Shown piece after piece: positions 12,524 through 26,203 of a stretch of DNA of 64,000 nt (positions are counted from its first letter, which is position 1; every line of letters starts with the position of its first letter). This stretch comes from Phoenix dactylifera (lineage: Eukaryota > Streptophyta > Magnoliopsida > Arecales > Arecaceae), in contig NC_052407.1 of the NCBI RefSeq assembly GCF_009389715.1, positions 9,148,475 to 9,212,474 on the forward strand. Direction: 5' to 3'. The position numbers and the translations under genes are program-made. The notes beneath the pieces were generated by a model. It was not told the origin of the DNA and searched no databases. It was given only the letters and a program-made list of their open reading frames with translations.

Positions 12524-15500
12524 TTATAGAAGCTTCTGACACCAATGAAGAATACTATAAAATTTTGTTTCCACAAAACCCCTAAAACTTCGTTTCCTTC
12601 TTTTTGCATCCTCAAGATCTAATGTTCTATATGCCAGAGCCAGCAAATACATGGCAGGATGCAATCTCCTGCAATTCACATACTTAAAAGTCTGTGACAT
12701 GCAAAAGAACCAAATACAAACTTCTTATCAAGATTTTAGTTTATCTAAATATATTCATAAAGGACTTTTAATTGGCCATGTAACCAGAATATTTAAAGAC
12801 ATAATCAGAATCAATATATATGAAGCAGCATTGCCTAACAATTATGACTAGATTATGGTCCCACCAAGCTAAGCAAACATAACTAGCTACTCCTCCTAAT
12901 TGAAGTTAAAGTATTGTAATATAATGCAAGGAATGGAATGTGCTTCTAGTTTTGTATGTACTTGTCATCTTGGAAAGTATCCTTGTTTGTTTGTCAACAG
13001 TGAGAGAGAGAGGAGGGGGGATTGTGCTGCGATTTTCTAGATGTCAATATACTAGTAATGTTTGTTACGCAATTACTGGCATGTACTACAACATAAGAAA
13101 TGCAAAGGCATCATCAGAAATCTAGATATCCACAACTATTCAACTTTTAACTCTTTTGTTACATCAAAGTCATGGACATGTCAATTGTCCATGCCATGTT
13201 ACATATCCATATCACTGTTCAAAAGTTAAAAGATTGTCTTGTTCATAGAGCAGAGGATAGTCGTTGGTAAAGTCTAGGTGTATAGTATTATGGTAACCTA
13301 ATAGCCTGCTGATTAGAAGTGCGCAAAAAAGGGATGTATGATGCATGATGGTGATACATTGGAGAACAGTTTTGTGGATGAAAGCAACGTATATCATAAT
13401 GGTCTACAATGTTCTGTCATGTGTCATTGTTGAATTGTTGAGCACAATAATGAGGTATTGGATTTGTCAAACCCTTACTGGATTCAGAAATATGAGCAAA
13501 GGCAGAAATCGGTAAATGAACATCTAACATTATGAGCTACATGTCCAATAAATAAGAAATGTGTAAATGCAAAGAATAATTTAATTGAAGGTAAAACATG
13601 CTTGTATAGCAGAAGATGACGATGTGTCTATCATAGCAGCAAAATAAGATGATTACAGAATCAGGCATCATAGTCACATGGTACACTTACTTTTCAGGAT
13701 GTTCAGTCATACCATCCCATTGCCTTTGGGAAGGCACAGTCCTTCTTTTCTTGTCCTGACCAAATGTTTCAACGTACCAGCCACCAATGTCATGCATGCT
13801 ACAACGAGGCTCAAACAGCCAATATCTGCAAAATAGAGATGCATACGGCATGACATCTTTTTTTTATTTAAGAAAAAAGAGTGCATATCAAATGTCTAGT
13901 ACTCGGTCACTAAGAGCAATAGTAATTTAATGATAGTGTGCAAGTTTTTCTGTCCACTTTGGACTCTCTGGCCCCTATGCTCCAGTCTCAGTTTTACATC
14001 CAAACTGCCACAGCTTTGTAATGCTTTTGGACCGCTCATGAGTTTGTTTTTTACTTTTTTAATGCATATTGTTGTGAAAACAATTCTTGTTTCTATTGAA
14101 GTCATACTCATTCTTCCAACAAATTAAGAGTCCAGATATCATGGGCTTTATAAAACAGGATTACCTTATTTCACTATAAAGTACATTTACAAGCACCATT
14201 GAAATTTATTGCATTATCTCTTACTTCATATATAGCAGATCTTCAGAAGATTCCATGACCAACAAGTCGGTAGCACCTATGGATTTGGTTTGATAATCCG
14301 AGTCATAATTTGTTAGAAGTTTGAGAACATTTCATGTCTGGCTCGGCCTATCATCAACAGTCTACAAAGTTGAGGTGGGGCCAAACACAATTTGGCATGA
14401 GAAGGAATCTACACATAACCTGTACTGGTGCACCCATGAAGACTGTTAACGAAATTTAAACCCATTCAAAGTAGGAAGCAATATCCAAGATTCTGCTGAA
14501 ATTGGAATGCCTAAATGAAGTTGAAAGAACACAATGTTGAATATAAGAAACTGCTTGTTAATGCATAAATTACAAGCCAAAGAGTCAAATTGCTAATGTA
14601 TTGCCATTTAAGTCAAAAGGCATAGGTAGCTTAAACTAGCTCGAATATATCGGTAATATATTACTATTGATCAATCCTGACATTTACATAATCACACTCC
14701 ACTTGTGCCCCTGCTGCATGGAAGTCTAATGACACCTTACATGGTCACCTTCCACTTCCGCCCATAACACATTATACCCAAGAACCCTTGACTCAGACCA
14801 GTGGACTAGGCACTATAAAAGAGGAGTTCTAAGGATAAATCTCTGTAACCCAGCAGGTCCCATATTACCACAACATGTCCATCAATATTAAGCTTCAAGG
14901 TGCCTAGTAGGGGCTATTGCCCCCTAACTTGTCAAGACATCACTTGCAAGTTACCTGTATCTATTTTAGCAAAAATCCATCATGTAAGACTCCAGTAGTT
15001 TCTCATCAATATCCACACAGTTATCCAATGTTTTACCATGTGACAAATGTTAAAGCCAACTTTATATTTCTGGCATACATTCCCTTGCCAACCACAATGC
15101 CCACAAGACTGCGAGGTATCCAGCTTGCTAAAGAAACTACAGCATAAGCTTAAATGTTTAATCTGCTAATATGGGGAAAAACTAAAGGTGAGGTAAGCAT
15201 AAGATTTGACACTATGACAGTTAGCTAGAAGCCAATAAAAGGGTCCATCAAATTATAAAGAGTCTGGAAACAAGAAGATAACAACTTACTTGCTAGGTGG
15301 TAAGCCTGCTCTACTACACTGGCATTCACAAGATGAGACCTCACCCCCAACTCGAAACCAGCGCACGTGCTTCACCTGGGAGTCGATAAAAGTACTATTA
15401 CCAATTGTAGAATGTGCAGCAGAAACACAATAGATACATGTAACCACTCAATCTAGGGACATGAAGAACACTTGCATTAACTTTTGATAAAAGAAACACT

Positions 15501-18500
15501 GTTTTAGTTCTCATATTCTGTATCAGATTATAAGCTGACAGGTCAATTTTTTAACAAAAAATTTAATTCTAGATGACATTCAAACATTTCAGGTTTCTTT
15601 GAACATTAGGTGTGTATTCATATTCCCAACAGATTACGGCTCTAAGAACATGGAGCCACAATCATGGCAGTCAACGATGAAGGTTGCTATCTTTACCCCT
15701 TAAAAAAATTTGACATTGCTGGGAAGCTCAGATTCCAGAGAGATGACCTGACAACCAAATAACAACAAATTTCAATTTCTCCCATACTAGAGCAAGATCT
15801 TTCTTGCTCTCGTATCAAGTTGTAGCTTTTTTGGATCTAAACTACATAGATGAACAACAAGAAAGAATATAAGAAATAGAAGAGGAAGGAGAGAAGAAAA
15901 GAGAAGACGAAGATGAATTAACCGGGTCCAAAACTGGCCCATGCAACTGAAGATAAGCCAAACAGCCTGTTTATGCTTAAAACTACATGGTCTCGTCTAT
16001 GCGGTACACAGTCTGTACCACTCATGACAAACAAAAGCATGCTTTCTTTCTTTTTTTTAATTGTTTAATCATGATTCTTCTTAGACTTCCTCTCCATTCT
16101 CCTCATCGTGCTTGGACAAAGTGGAGATAATGACGAAGCATGCTCTAACACCTAACTCAGTAAGATGAAATGCAACTTACCTAGTATGATGGACAACAAA
16201 GTCTATGCATGCTTGCAAGAGGGTCCCAGGATGGTGAACAAAAAACTGAAGAGGTGAATATAATGTTGGAAAAATGGAAACAGAAATGCACCATATAATT
16301 TCATTATAGCACTGACGCAAAAAGAAAAAGATAATCATTTGAAAATCAAGTTTTTTGATCATGAAAGTTAAGAAATATGCAAAATAATTAGACCGATTTA
16401 AAATATCTTCTATTTCATGAGTAAAGGATGATCAAGGTAAGGTAAGGTAAGGTAGAGAAACCCTTGCAGCAAGTTGAAAATAATGGCACTAGACTAATAA
16501 AGAATCAATATTACATCTAAAATAACTAGGAATATGAAATTAAAAAATCCTAAAGTGAAATAAAATTACAGACCAGCAAAGTTCTGTGTTTCATAATCAC
16601 ATGAGTTTTTGTACCACTGCCATCATAAACAGAACAGGATGCTTCTTCTGCACTTGTTCCTAATCCAGTTATTGTGCCTAGGAGAATTTTCGATCCAGAT
16701 GAAACTGCATCTTGAGCATCATGTAAAGTAAGAAAGACATGAATGTGATCTTCAGAATCTATTGTTTGTGTGCCAATGCATTTGCATTTAGGGCTCCTAG
16801 TTGCAACAGCGACTGCTCTTCCATAGATATGCAATTCAAGATCTTTGTAAACATCTGATTGAAAATTACTGTCCTGTTTAACATCTTCTTCATGGATATT
16901 AATGCTTCCAAAAGAATCACAACATTTTTCCATTGCAGTATGTGTAACATACTGACAAAGTCCAGAAGCCACGGAATCAAAGGGATTTAGCTTTTCATGG
17001 CTTATATGTGACAACTGAGGAATCTTATCAACTATATTAACAATTCCAAATAGATCTCGTCCTGAAACCAAGTGCAACACCTCAGAAGTTTCATATACAG
17101 ACCTCTCTTCAGCTTCAAAACAGTCAGGAAGAAGATCCATAGACTCAATAATTGGGCCATAATATGCAGTACGTATTGCTGAATAAAGTTCGCTCTCAAG
17201 TTTACCGAAGTAACCAGATCTTGTCACAACTTTTTTCTGCATAAGAATGTCATCAATAGTAAGTCTGTACCACCTTAGCCACTCCACTACATTATTTTGC
17301 TTTGTCAAAATTACAGGTGAATTGTATGCATAAACAGCTGAACCAAGCCCATGATCTTTATGAGGTATTGTTCTCTGTGAATACAAATAGCTGTCGTAGT
17401 GGGCTCTTCTCTTAGAATCCGAAAGAATCTGCAGTAGAATAACAACAAATATGACAAGAATTAGAAGGATATAGCCGATGCACATCTAACAAGTTTCTTA
17501 GGAAGCACATTTTAATTTTGTTTGTTCTTGCAAAATGCAATCATATGCTAGTACAGCACTGAATTTTTATGCCTATGGAGATATACAAGCCAGCATGTTA
17601 GCCTCCAACTAACATATTTAACATTAAAAATAATAATAATAATATCTGGGCCAATATAGTGAGATATTGTAAATTTAGTGACGGGACATTATACTTTCCG
17701 GTAGAACAACTGCAGAGTTTAGGTTAACCAGTTTACAAGTTGTCTATTGACTACTCTCAATAGCACCATGCTATTGTCCTATCATCTTATATGATATAGT
17801 TTGCGGTAAGATGGTATTGTTGTGTGATCTCCTTCCTTTCATTTAATCTCCCTCCAAGTTTTCGCATCATAGTTTCACATCATCATGTGCACCTCACAAA
17901 CCCAACAATCGTTCTTCAAATCACTTATCTAGAATCCCATGTATCATTACACATTCAGCTCACCTGCCCAATGCTAATCCTATACAACATAAGTAGAGAG
18001 GGGAAATTCTTAAACAATAGTGATCGGATAGCCCGGATTAAATCTAAAATTTATAACGAAGAGTTGCAAAAAGGATTGCAATCATCAGTCCCACCAACAT
18101 TGACATCAAATCATCAGGTAAACAAACCTCAACCCTTGATGCAGCACACCAACTGTCACTCATCCTTAACCTAAAAACTCTGAACGAATTTAGTAACTCA
18201 AACACTAAGCTTACTCACTACTACCAGCTCACAGGAGATAATAATCCCAAAATTCATCAACCTAAACACCATAATCTTGACAAATTCATAAGAACCCTCT
18301 ATCTTGTCAAATCCACCAATTCCCCTCGACTCGTAACCTAAGAGTTGATTCTTTTTTCAATAAAAAAAGAACCAAATTTTTGTCTCCTTGGGACAACCGA
18401 GTCATTCGAACCATAGTCTTAATCACTACCAACACTCCACAGTGATCTAATTCCCCTAAATATATCAATCTCTACGAATCCATAATAGACACATATCAAA

Positions 18501-18894
18501 TTCAGCAAAACGTCAAAGATATTAAATTCTCACCCGATTCAGATCATGCTATCAAGCACTCACAAGGATGGCAACTTCGTACCTCATAAGCGGCGAGGAT
18601 CTGGAGGAACCGCTGGGAGGCGGCAGGGTCATCCGGCGACGGCGAGACATCGGGGTGGGTCTCTTTGGCGAGTTTCCGGAACGAGTCTTTGATCTCGGCA
18701 AACGAGCTGGTCTCCGAGACCTCGAGCACCTCGTAGGCGCTCTTTCCGGCGAACTCCTCGCCGCTGGTGTTCCCGGCGCTCAGCAGCCTCCTCCCACCGC
18801 CGGCCATCCCGTAACCTCCGCCCCTGGAAAGCGATCCAAAGGCCTCTGGGAGTAGGTATTGAAGGCGGTGGAGCTCTCTCGCTCGAAGTACCAT
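12524..18894 (-). CDS. J-domain (DnaJ/HSP40) protein with a long conserved plant-specific C-terminal region
   Basis: Five exons on the minus strand: 18894-18583, 17428-16574, 15375-15290, 13825-13691 and 12668-12524. All junctions are GT..AG and phases match, giving 510 residues and a TAA stop. The J domain spans about residues 52-118, with the HPD motif at 80-82 (KETHPDVS) and the helix IV sequence ILSDSKRRAHYD. The first 45 residues are Arg/Ser/Leu-rich with few acids, fitting a mitochondrial or plastid presequence. The long rest contains VEWLRWYRLTIDDI, LLPDCFEAEERSVYET, LGTITGLGTSAEE, YWLFEPRCSMHDIGGWYVET and HPAMYLLALAYRTLDLEDAKR. This matches my memory of an uncharacterised plant DnaJ family (At2g42080-like). 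Its role as an HSP70 co-chaperone follows from the J domain; the client is unknown. The segment CECQCSRAG has clustered cysteines, but no clear zinc-binding spacing. Confidence 0.9.
13826..15289 (-). other. Introns of the J-domain gene
   Basis: The four introns run 17429-18582, 15376-16573, 13826-15289 and 12669-13690, each 1.0-1.5 kb. They are AT-rich with GT..AG ends. A four-unit GGTAA repeat sits near 16435-16455 and a short perfect palindrome (atggacatgtcaattgtccat, split centre) near 13168-13190. No nested gene was recognised. Confidence 0.7.
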
Positions 18895-20289
18895 TGCGGC
18901 CGGAAATCGGCGTCGGAGAAGATAGAAGAGAGAGAGAGAGAGAGAGAGAAGAGGCCGTCCTCCGCCGACCGACCGCGGCTAAACGGCGAATTACCCTGAA
19001 GAAAAGTGGTGACGTGGCTTACCAATAGACCTCCACGTATGAAGTAATTCTTTTTGGGGCCGCTGGCTAAGAAATGGATTTACGGTCATTTAGGCCTGTT
19101 AATGATAACTTGGGCTTGTCTCTTTTTGGGCCGTTTCCGAATAACATTTGCAGGTTTATCCCTTGGTCATGCAACAGGCCCATGCACAATCATATACTTT
19201 TGTATTTGTAATTTATTTTCAATTTCTTAGGTTCTATTGGTCCTAGAGAAAATAAAAAATATAAATTAACCAAAAAAAAAAGGAAGGAAAGAAAATTGAA
19301 TATTTTTTTCACATTTTTTTGGAGACTTGGAGTAAGATTTTTTTTTTTTTTTCTCTAGTAAAAGATTAGGCATAGACTAGACTTTTTCATCAAGAAAATG
19401 AAAAGGCGAAGGTACAAAGAAATCCCAAGGGTTCAAGATAAAGAAGAAGGGAAAAGAAAGAATAGTAAAATAGATAAAACAACATGGACTAGAAGGATGA
19501 CAGAGTCATGCTCAAAGCAGAAAGGCAAAATCTACTAAAAGTAACACATCCTTCACAATGTCTGAAATTGGTTTGATCTCATTTCATAATCTATCGCTTC
19601 TTTAGAATAAGAAAATTGAAGAGATCATAATTGAGAAAGTAATTAAGATACAAATAAGTTATCTTAAGCTATATGCCTGCTTATTTTCTCTCAAAATCAC
19701 TACTTTCTGAAAAAAAGAAATTATATTACATGAAAAGAAAATTTTGATAATATAAATCTTCTCTTTGGATTTTCTTCTTGAGTTTTATTTTTAGTGCCAA
19801 CAAAATTAGTGAAATTAGATTCTTCTTTAACAAAGGCTTTTTTCTTTCGATTTATTTCCCATCAAAAAAAGCCTTGATGAATTAGCTTTGTCAAAAGCAG
19901 GATAAAAAATTCAATGTTGATCGACTTATATAATTTTGTATTTATTTTTATGATATAAATGATATACCCAAACTTTGTAAAAGGATTTACTAGTAACTGG
20001 TTGAGGAAATTTTCAGCATACAGGAATTAATTGGATAAACTATTTCCATATAGTTTCTAATTCACAAATTCTTTATTCGTATTTATTCTTTATTTATATT
20101 TTTTTATCAAATTAAAATTTAAATTTACAATTCATTTTTTTATTTTTTGTTTCCTTTATTATACCAAAATATATAATTTATAAATTCGAATAACATCAGC
20201 TATTGAGTTGCTTCAGAACTAGAATTTAGGTAATTACATCCATGGTTTAAATATGGGCCATTAGTCCATGGAATAGTAGGAACGTACGG

Positions 20290-20385
20290 CGACTGTTTTG
20301 TTAGTGAATTGTTGCATGTGAGAGGACCGTACAATCTGCGACTGTTTCGTTAGTGAACTGCTGCATTTGAGAGGGACCGTACAAT
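20290..20385. repeat. About 50-bp tandem duplication
   Basis: Two adjacent diverged copies, each beginning CGACTGTTT and ending GGGACCGTACAAT or a one-base variant. They differ at several positions, so the duplication is not recent. Confidence 0.8.
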
Positions 20386-20519
20386 TTTATTGCTGTCATC
20401 CTTTGTTTTGCATTAGCCAAATTTTCTCATCGAAATATCCAATCTTGAGTTGATAAGGAGATAACGACTACAAATAGGGATTTTAGAGGCCGTGATTTTG
20501 GGGATATCAGCATCAAAAC

Positions 20520-20960
20520 CCTAATCATATGCTACACCTTGCTGGATTTTGTAACAACTTAAAACTTTATCCAAAATGGCTAGTTGAAATGTATTATTTG
20601 GGTTCCTTGGTCTTATATAAATACCTAAAATTTACCCAAAGAATAACCGATGTGGGACTAAACACACATCCGCACGGGTCCTCACATACTCCTCCTATTT
20701 AAGCTCTGACGTCTTCATCGAGCTAAGAGTTCAAATCCATATAAATCTAATTACAAGCATCATAATCGACTCACAGTCAGCACCAATAGATCCGTGGTAC
20801 AGTGTCCTCTAATCCATATATGGGTCAGATCCGCTCTAACATTATTTGTAGCAAAAATACTATTTAGATTTTTTGAACTTATGTAAAGTACTTAGGATCC
20901 AGCGAATAATTGGTAGAAGACCAAACATATATCCGTATATTTCCATATAGTTTTAACAAT
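20520..20960 (+). repeat. Dispersed repeat, copy 1
   Basis: Contains AACTTTATCCAAAATGGCTAG, then a stretch with GATGTGGGACTAAACACAC and CTCCTATTTAAGCTC, and a second diverged half at about 20830-20940. Related sequence occurs at 30720-31040 and, inverted, at 36070-36165. The low-copy text resembles a retrotransposon LTR or SINE-like repeat, but I cannot place its ends. Confidence 0.5.
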
Positions 20961-22774
20961 GAATATGATTGATCATTGAAGAGAAAAGCTTGCCGTTAGT
21001 TTAAATTACTAAATGACTCAAATCATATCAACACTGACCGCGGTCCCAAAATTTGGCATTAAGCATGAGAAATGACGTGCTTTCTTTGTCCATTCTCCCA
21101 TGCAAAGTCTCTCTCTCCTGGCCCTCTGCATGGAGCGAGACAAAGATAGCTGTAAGCCAGCAAATGCCCCAATTATTGAAGGACGCGATTATTTCGGATA
21201 AGATCTGTTATCTGAAGGAGAGAAATGGTTGGTAATCTTTGCCACAAATCCCGGTTGGATTTGTTCTTCCATTCCGCTACCAATTTGCAATCCAACTAGA
21301 TTCCTTATCTGGATGCCAATTTTCTACTACTCAATATTAATAAAAAAAAAAGTCATCTTCCTTCCAGGTATGGAAGACCACATATTATGAGCTATCTGGA
21401 CGATGACTCGCAGCTGTGGTTGGTGTCTCAGCTCATCAGTGGGACACCTAAGAACCATTTTGATGCCCAGCTATCATGCTCATAATTTTCTACATGCATG
21501 CATGGCATCCAACTTGGAACAGATAAGATAGATTTTATTCCAGTTTTATAAAAGAAAATAAGAAGGGCAAAAGAGGACAAGCATTACGTAAGTAGAGAAT
21601 GTGCAAAAAGGTAGGGAAAAATTCAGAGATCAATGAGGCATTCAAACCACGTAAGGCCAACATGAGTACCACAAATCACCCTTTTCAGCAATAATCCTAG
21701 TGCATAAAAATCTAACTCAAACTTCATAACAATGATTTGCCTTCTCCAATAGTAAGGAAAATCCAAAATCATGGTTGTTCCGGCAGTACCTCAAAGGTCT
21801 ACTAATATGTTACATGTATACATAAAAATGTTAATTATACGCATAACGTGCTTTCTAAATATAACCATTATTCTACTATAACGGTCATTATATGACAAAA
21901 ATAATGATGAAATTTTGGCCCATTTAAACCTCCCAAAAAGTTGGTACTATGTCGTAGATTTTAAAAAGTTATTCAATCTGGAAAAAAGAAAAATCATCTC
22001 AATTGAATGTCGTATGGTTAAGTTTTTGCCTCCAAAAATAGCACACAATTCGGCTTTCAATGTAGTAAAACTTGCTCATGGACTCTATCCAGCCTACTTG
22101 TAGTGGCCAATATAATTCATATCGAGTCTTATGATCCTTCTAAATCAAACCAATACTTTTTTTGTTAGCGCTGCTGAAAACTTTGATTAAAAGTGGGTCT
22201 ATTTTTCATATATAGTTTGTCTATAATGTAATGGAACACCCAGTTCAAGAATATAATTTTGAATTTAATTATTAGATCAAATCTTTGGTTAGGAGGTCAC
22301 TCATGCTAAAATCTCCAAGAAATGCCATTTCGAGGGTACATAAACCATTCTACCATCATAGTAGAAAAAATAAACCATTTTGATAAAAAAAATTGCCACT
22401 AATTACCATAAACAATTTTACTAAACATTTGCAACCATTAACTCTTTCCTCTATTGGTTTTCCACCTTAATTATAACTTATTTATAGGATTTGCTGGCTA
22501 ACCTGATCTACTAACTCTTACTCTACGCATAGTATTTGAATATTCTAGTCTTGCAGTTAAGGATGTGGCTGCTTTCGAGAGCCAAGGCTATAGCTTACTA
22601 GTCCCTAAAATCAATCCAAGTTATAGGGTTTGGGTCTGAAAAATAGATCCAGTAAATTATTAGGTCTGGTTTGCTTGAAAAAATTAGGATTGGGTCTTAT
22701 TCAATCTGCTATGAATTTAGATCGATACACACATACTTGAAAACTTTAATCTGACAAAGTATATATCTATATGT

Positions 22775-22817
<43 letters not shown>
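22775..22817. repeat. Compound AC/AT microsatellite
   Basis: About 13 AC units followed directly by about 8 AT units. Confidence 0.9.
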
Positions 22818-23279
22818 ATAAAATATTGAGTAGAGAATAAGCAAACCATAATCCACTCTATTCAACCAAATTCTATCCATTCATGTATGGCTATGACTAA
22901 TTGATTTTATTAAAATTTTAATATTTTAAATATATAGAGACATAATATTTCAACTAAGCTTGATTATTTTGAAAATATTTCTTTCTTCTTCATGTCTTTT
23001 AATTGCATTGATGCTTAAACAATATAATAGAACTAATAGCTAAAGAAAAACCATTTGGCTTTTTTTCATATTTTCTAAATTAATTTCCTTTTTCATGTTT
23101 CATAATTTATGATTCATCATTTAGGGTGCATCAAATAATCTAAACAAATGATCCAAAAGTGTAGCAAATAATTTACAAATCATCAAATTGGGTTTTTTTC
23201 TCTCTCTAACATTGGATATGGATGGAAGTTTTATTTGCATTTGGTTTCTTTTTTCTATGTTTTTACTAAGATGGGTAAT

Positions 23280-24062
23280 TCATACAATGCGTGTACGGAT
23301 ACACCTCATGAAGTCGGAAAACAGAACATCACAAAGCCCCCGAGGCAGCTCCCTATCTCTTGCCCACATGATGTTGTCGGTGTAGTTGGCTACCTCCGCA
23401 GCTCCCCATCTCCTGCCCACACGATGCTGCGGCGTGGTTGGCCACGTAGGTAGCCATCTAGTCCGCAGCCCCATTAGCTTCTCTAAACACATACTTAGCC
23501 TGGACAATCCCTCCATTCCTCATCATCATCCAGATGTCTCGAAGCAAAGGATGGTCGCCAGCAGCAACCCTCAGACCCCCTGGATCCAGCAGATGACCGT
23601 AGCCGAGTCACTCTCCAATATGACTAAACTAGCTAGTAGCACATGCTAGGCACGTTGAAGGCCCGCCTAGGCAGCTCTCAGCTCTGTAGCAAGAACCATG
23701 CAGTCAAATAACTGACAGCCACCCGCTGCCACAACCCTGAAATTTGGATCCCTAATGACGAAACATGCTCCACCCTTCATGCCTCTATTCAGCACCGACT
23801 CATCGAAGTTGACCTTGAGGAAGCTGGAGGGTGGGGGCTCCCGGATGAAGAACACCATACGGGGTGCTGCCAAGGCAGAATGGGAACTCCAAATATTCAG
23901 AGCTGTCAAAGGCCCTTCTAAGAAGGAAGCTTGACTAATCTCTGTTGCCTGCATCTGAACACTCTCTGCTACAAGCCTTGGCGACATACTATGCTCACCG
24001 AAAGTTTGAGCATTCCTTGCTAGCCAGATCTGGTATGCTATGTAAGCCGCTCTAACCGCCAC
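23280..24062 (-). mobile_element. LINE 3' fragment with decayed RNase H domain, copy 1
   Basis: The minus strand encodes AYIAYQIWLARNAQTFGE, then FLKVNFDESVL, GGACFVIRDPNFRVVAAGGC and CMVLATELRAA. This is the start of the RNase H domain found at the C-terminus of plant non-LTR retrotransposon ORF2. After an in-frame stop the match resumes in other frames (ESDSATVICWIQG; VFREANGAAD). It ends at DVLFSDFMRCIRTRIV and a stop. The reverse transcriptase part is missing, so it is 5'-truncated and frame-broken. Five related fragments occur in this window. Confidence 0.75.
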
Positions 24063-25330
24063 CTAGCGTGTCAATGGGTTGCTCGACCACTAATTGCGTT
24101 TGGTTTTGAATATAGACATGGGTATAGCCAAACATGACCTGAATTCCACCAGACCTATCGACTCAGACCCATATAATGTTCACATGCCGAAGCAACCCTC
24201 CTTCGGCATATTCACATCTTACCATTTTTCATCGAATCTTAGTGTAAGTTTTTGTGCCTTCTAGATAGAACCACATGCATCTAATAATTCTAATACCTTC
24301 ATCCGCGCCATACATATTGCATGATCAATTGCATGTAAATATAAGTTGAAACAAAGGAAGCCAAGAGACAAAGAACTGATCAGAGACCCAATGAAGCACC
24401 AGAGTACAAAGATGTTTCAAGATCGTTGATGTTGACGTGTCAAACGCCTTTGGGCGTTCAATGTGGAGTATAAAGTATCAGACACATCCTAATGGTCCGT
24501 ACCGTTAAAATTATTAAAAAACCGGTATAATGAAATAAATTTATTTACATATTTTATATTTTCTTACCTGCACGCATAATTGAAGTAGGTGGTGCGCTCA
24601 TTCACCCCCAGATAGCGACCAATCACAAAAGATCAAGGGACGTCAGAATGATGGGGCCTTCCTACCTCGGCAAAATAACTCATCAGATTCTTGGTCAGGA
24701 TCCCTTTGGAATTGCTCTTATTTTTAATTTTTATTTAAAAATCCAATAAAAAAATCTAGACTGAACTGTGCATATATATGATGAAATGCTTTTATTTCTC
24801 AAAGTTGTTTATAATTTTTTCATGGTTTCTGGAAGCAAAGAATTTATAACATTTTAAGCGAGTGAAAAATAAAAGCAAGAGGTAGCAAAAATTTTCAGCA
24901 AATACTATTTAAAATATTACATGCGTCACTAATTTCCTTTTTCTTTCTTTTGCTTGACAGCAGAAACCTATAGAACTGATTGTTTGGTTGAAGTGAGATG
25001 GGACGCATCTCATGCGTTTGAAACAACTTGATGGGGTGCTATGGCACTCCAATTGCACCAATTTAACCTACGCATTGATGGCATCCTGAGATGACATATA
25101 CTAAACAGTATTTTGGCTAGTGGAAAATACTTAAGTAATGAAAAATGCATGGAATGAAGAAAAAAAAACTTAGAGAGACTAATGATGCAAAAGTTATTGC
25201 AATTCGGAATTGGCAGCACCATAAATCACCCGGAGAAAGATACTTGGTAGAAGGATGATGTTCATTAGTAGGCGACTTAAGTCCAGCTGAATAATATAGG
25301 TACACCAAGCAAGAGATTTTTTATTAGAGC
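24063..25330. other. Intergenic, nothing recognised
   Basis: AT-rich sequence between the LINE fragment and the LTR element. No supported gene. The last five bases (25326-25330, AGAGC) are the target duplication of the LTR retrotransposon. Confidence 0.6.
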
Positions 25331-25381
25331 TGTTGAGGAGAAAAATGGACCATCCCACAAATACAATTAAAGCACCCAAAT

Positions 25382-25615
25382 CCGACAGCAAGGCCGAGCT
25401 CATCCAGGCCGAGCTCATGCAGGCTGCCGAGCTCAGAAGGCTGCCGAGCACAGAAGGCCGAGCTTAAAAGGCTTCTGAGCTCAGAAGGCCGAGCACAGAA
25501 GGCTCCTGAGCTCAGAAGGCTGCCGAGCTCAGAAGGCTACCGAGCTCATTCAGGCCGAGCACAAAAGGCTGCCGAGCTCAGAAGGCCGAGCTAACCTCAG
25601 AAGGCCGACCTTGTC
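25382..25615. repeat. Minisatellite in the 5' LTR
   Basis: Head-to-tail units of about 14-17 bp built on (GCT)GCCGAGCTCAGAAG. The same unit family occurs in the interior (26785-27060) and in the 3' LTR (about 28066-28435). Confidence 0.9.
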
Positions 25616-25907
25616 TTCCACATGCTGCGGCCATGCCCTGCAGCAGTCTCACCGCACCATGCTTTACTTACCGGCCACGCCACGATATATCAACCAGGGA
25701 CCATACTCTGCTACGACTGTCAACGCCTCACCATTCCCAAGAATGGACTGCACTGCGCGCCACAAACAAACTTTGGCTGCACGTCATCTCCTCCCATGAT
25801 GGGAACGGGCCATCCACGGCAACTCATTACTTCCACGCCCACGTCGAATCGTGACGGTAACCCATTAATTCGTCCAGTCACATCACAGGTAACCCTGGCA
25901 CTCCCCC

Positions 25908-25914
25908 TATAAAA
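25908..25914 (+). promoter_or_regulatory. TATA box of the 5' LTR
   Basis: TATAAAA within CCCCCTATAAAAGGGGAG. It is conserved at 28733-28739 in the 3' LTR. Confidence 0.7.
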
Positions 25915-26203
25915 GGGGAGCTTCTTCCTCTAAAAAGGGCTTCTTCCTCCCAAGGAAGGGCTTCGGACTTCTACATACAGTCCCTCTCCTCCAAAATTAA
26001 GCCCCTCTCTAACTTAAGCATCGAAGGGCCGGCGCCAGAAACCCCGGCCACCGGCATTTTGCAGGTCTCCCGGAGGACGTCACCCGTCGACGGACTGCCA
26101 CCCGCCATTCTCGCGCCGGAACTCCTCCTCCTCAGCCGACGGCTGCCCCCGGGTCCAATTTCCAGCAACAGTTGGCGCTAGAGGAAGGGCCCGAGTTGCG
26201 GCC

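Larger units (their letters stand above)
18895..23279. other. Intergenic, AT-rich
   Basis: Just upstream of the J-domain gene lies a GA tract (about 18929-18949) in its presumed 5' leader. Beyond this there is a 50-bp tandem duplication at 20290-20385, a dispersed repeat at 20520-20960, and an AC/AT microsatellite at 22775-22817. No gene recognised. Confidence 0.6.
25331..26170 (+). repeat. 5' LTR (840 bp)
   Basis: Starts TGTTGAGGAG and ends CAACA. About 25382-25615 is a minisatellite of units such as GCCGAGCTCAGAAG and GCCGAGCACAGAAG. It is followed by unique sequence and a TATA box (TATAAAA, 25908-25914) that probably sets the start of the element's RNA. It is 132 bp shorter than the 3' LTR, mainly through fewer minisatellite units. 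Confidence 0.92.

Noticed and set aside
16550-17485. 311-residue protein with an apparent N-terminal membrane segment
   Set aside because: The hydrophobic start and the last few residues are intron sequence. The frame is exon 2 of the J-domain gene, bounded by clear splice sites at 17428 and 16574.
25382-25615. CRISPR-like array
   Set aside because: Units are contiguous without unique spacers, and the array lies in an LTR of a plant retrotransposon.
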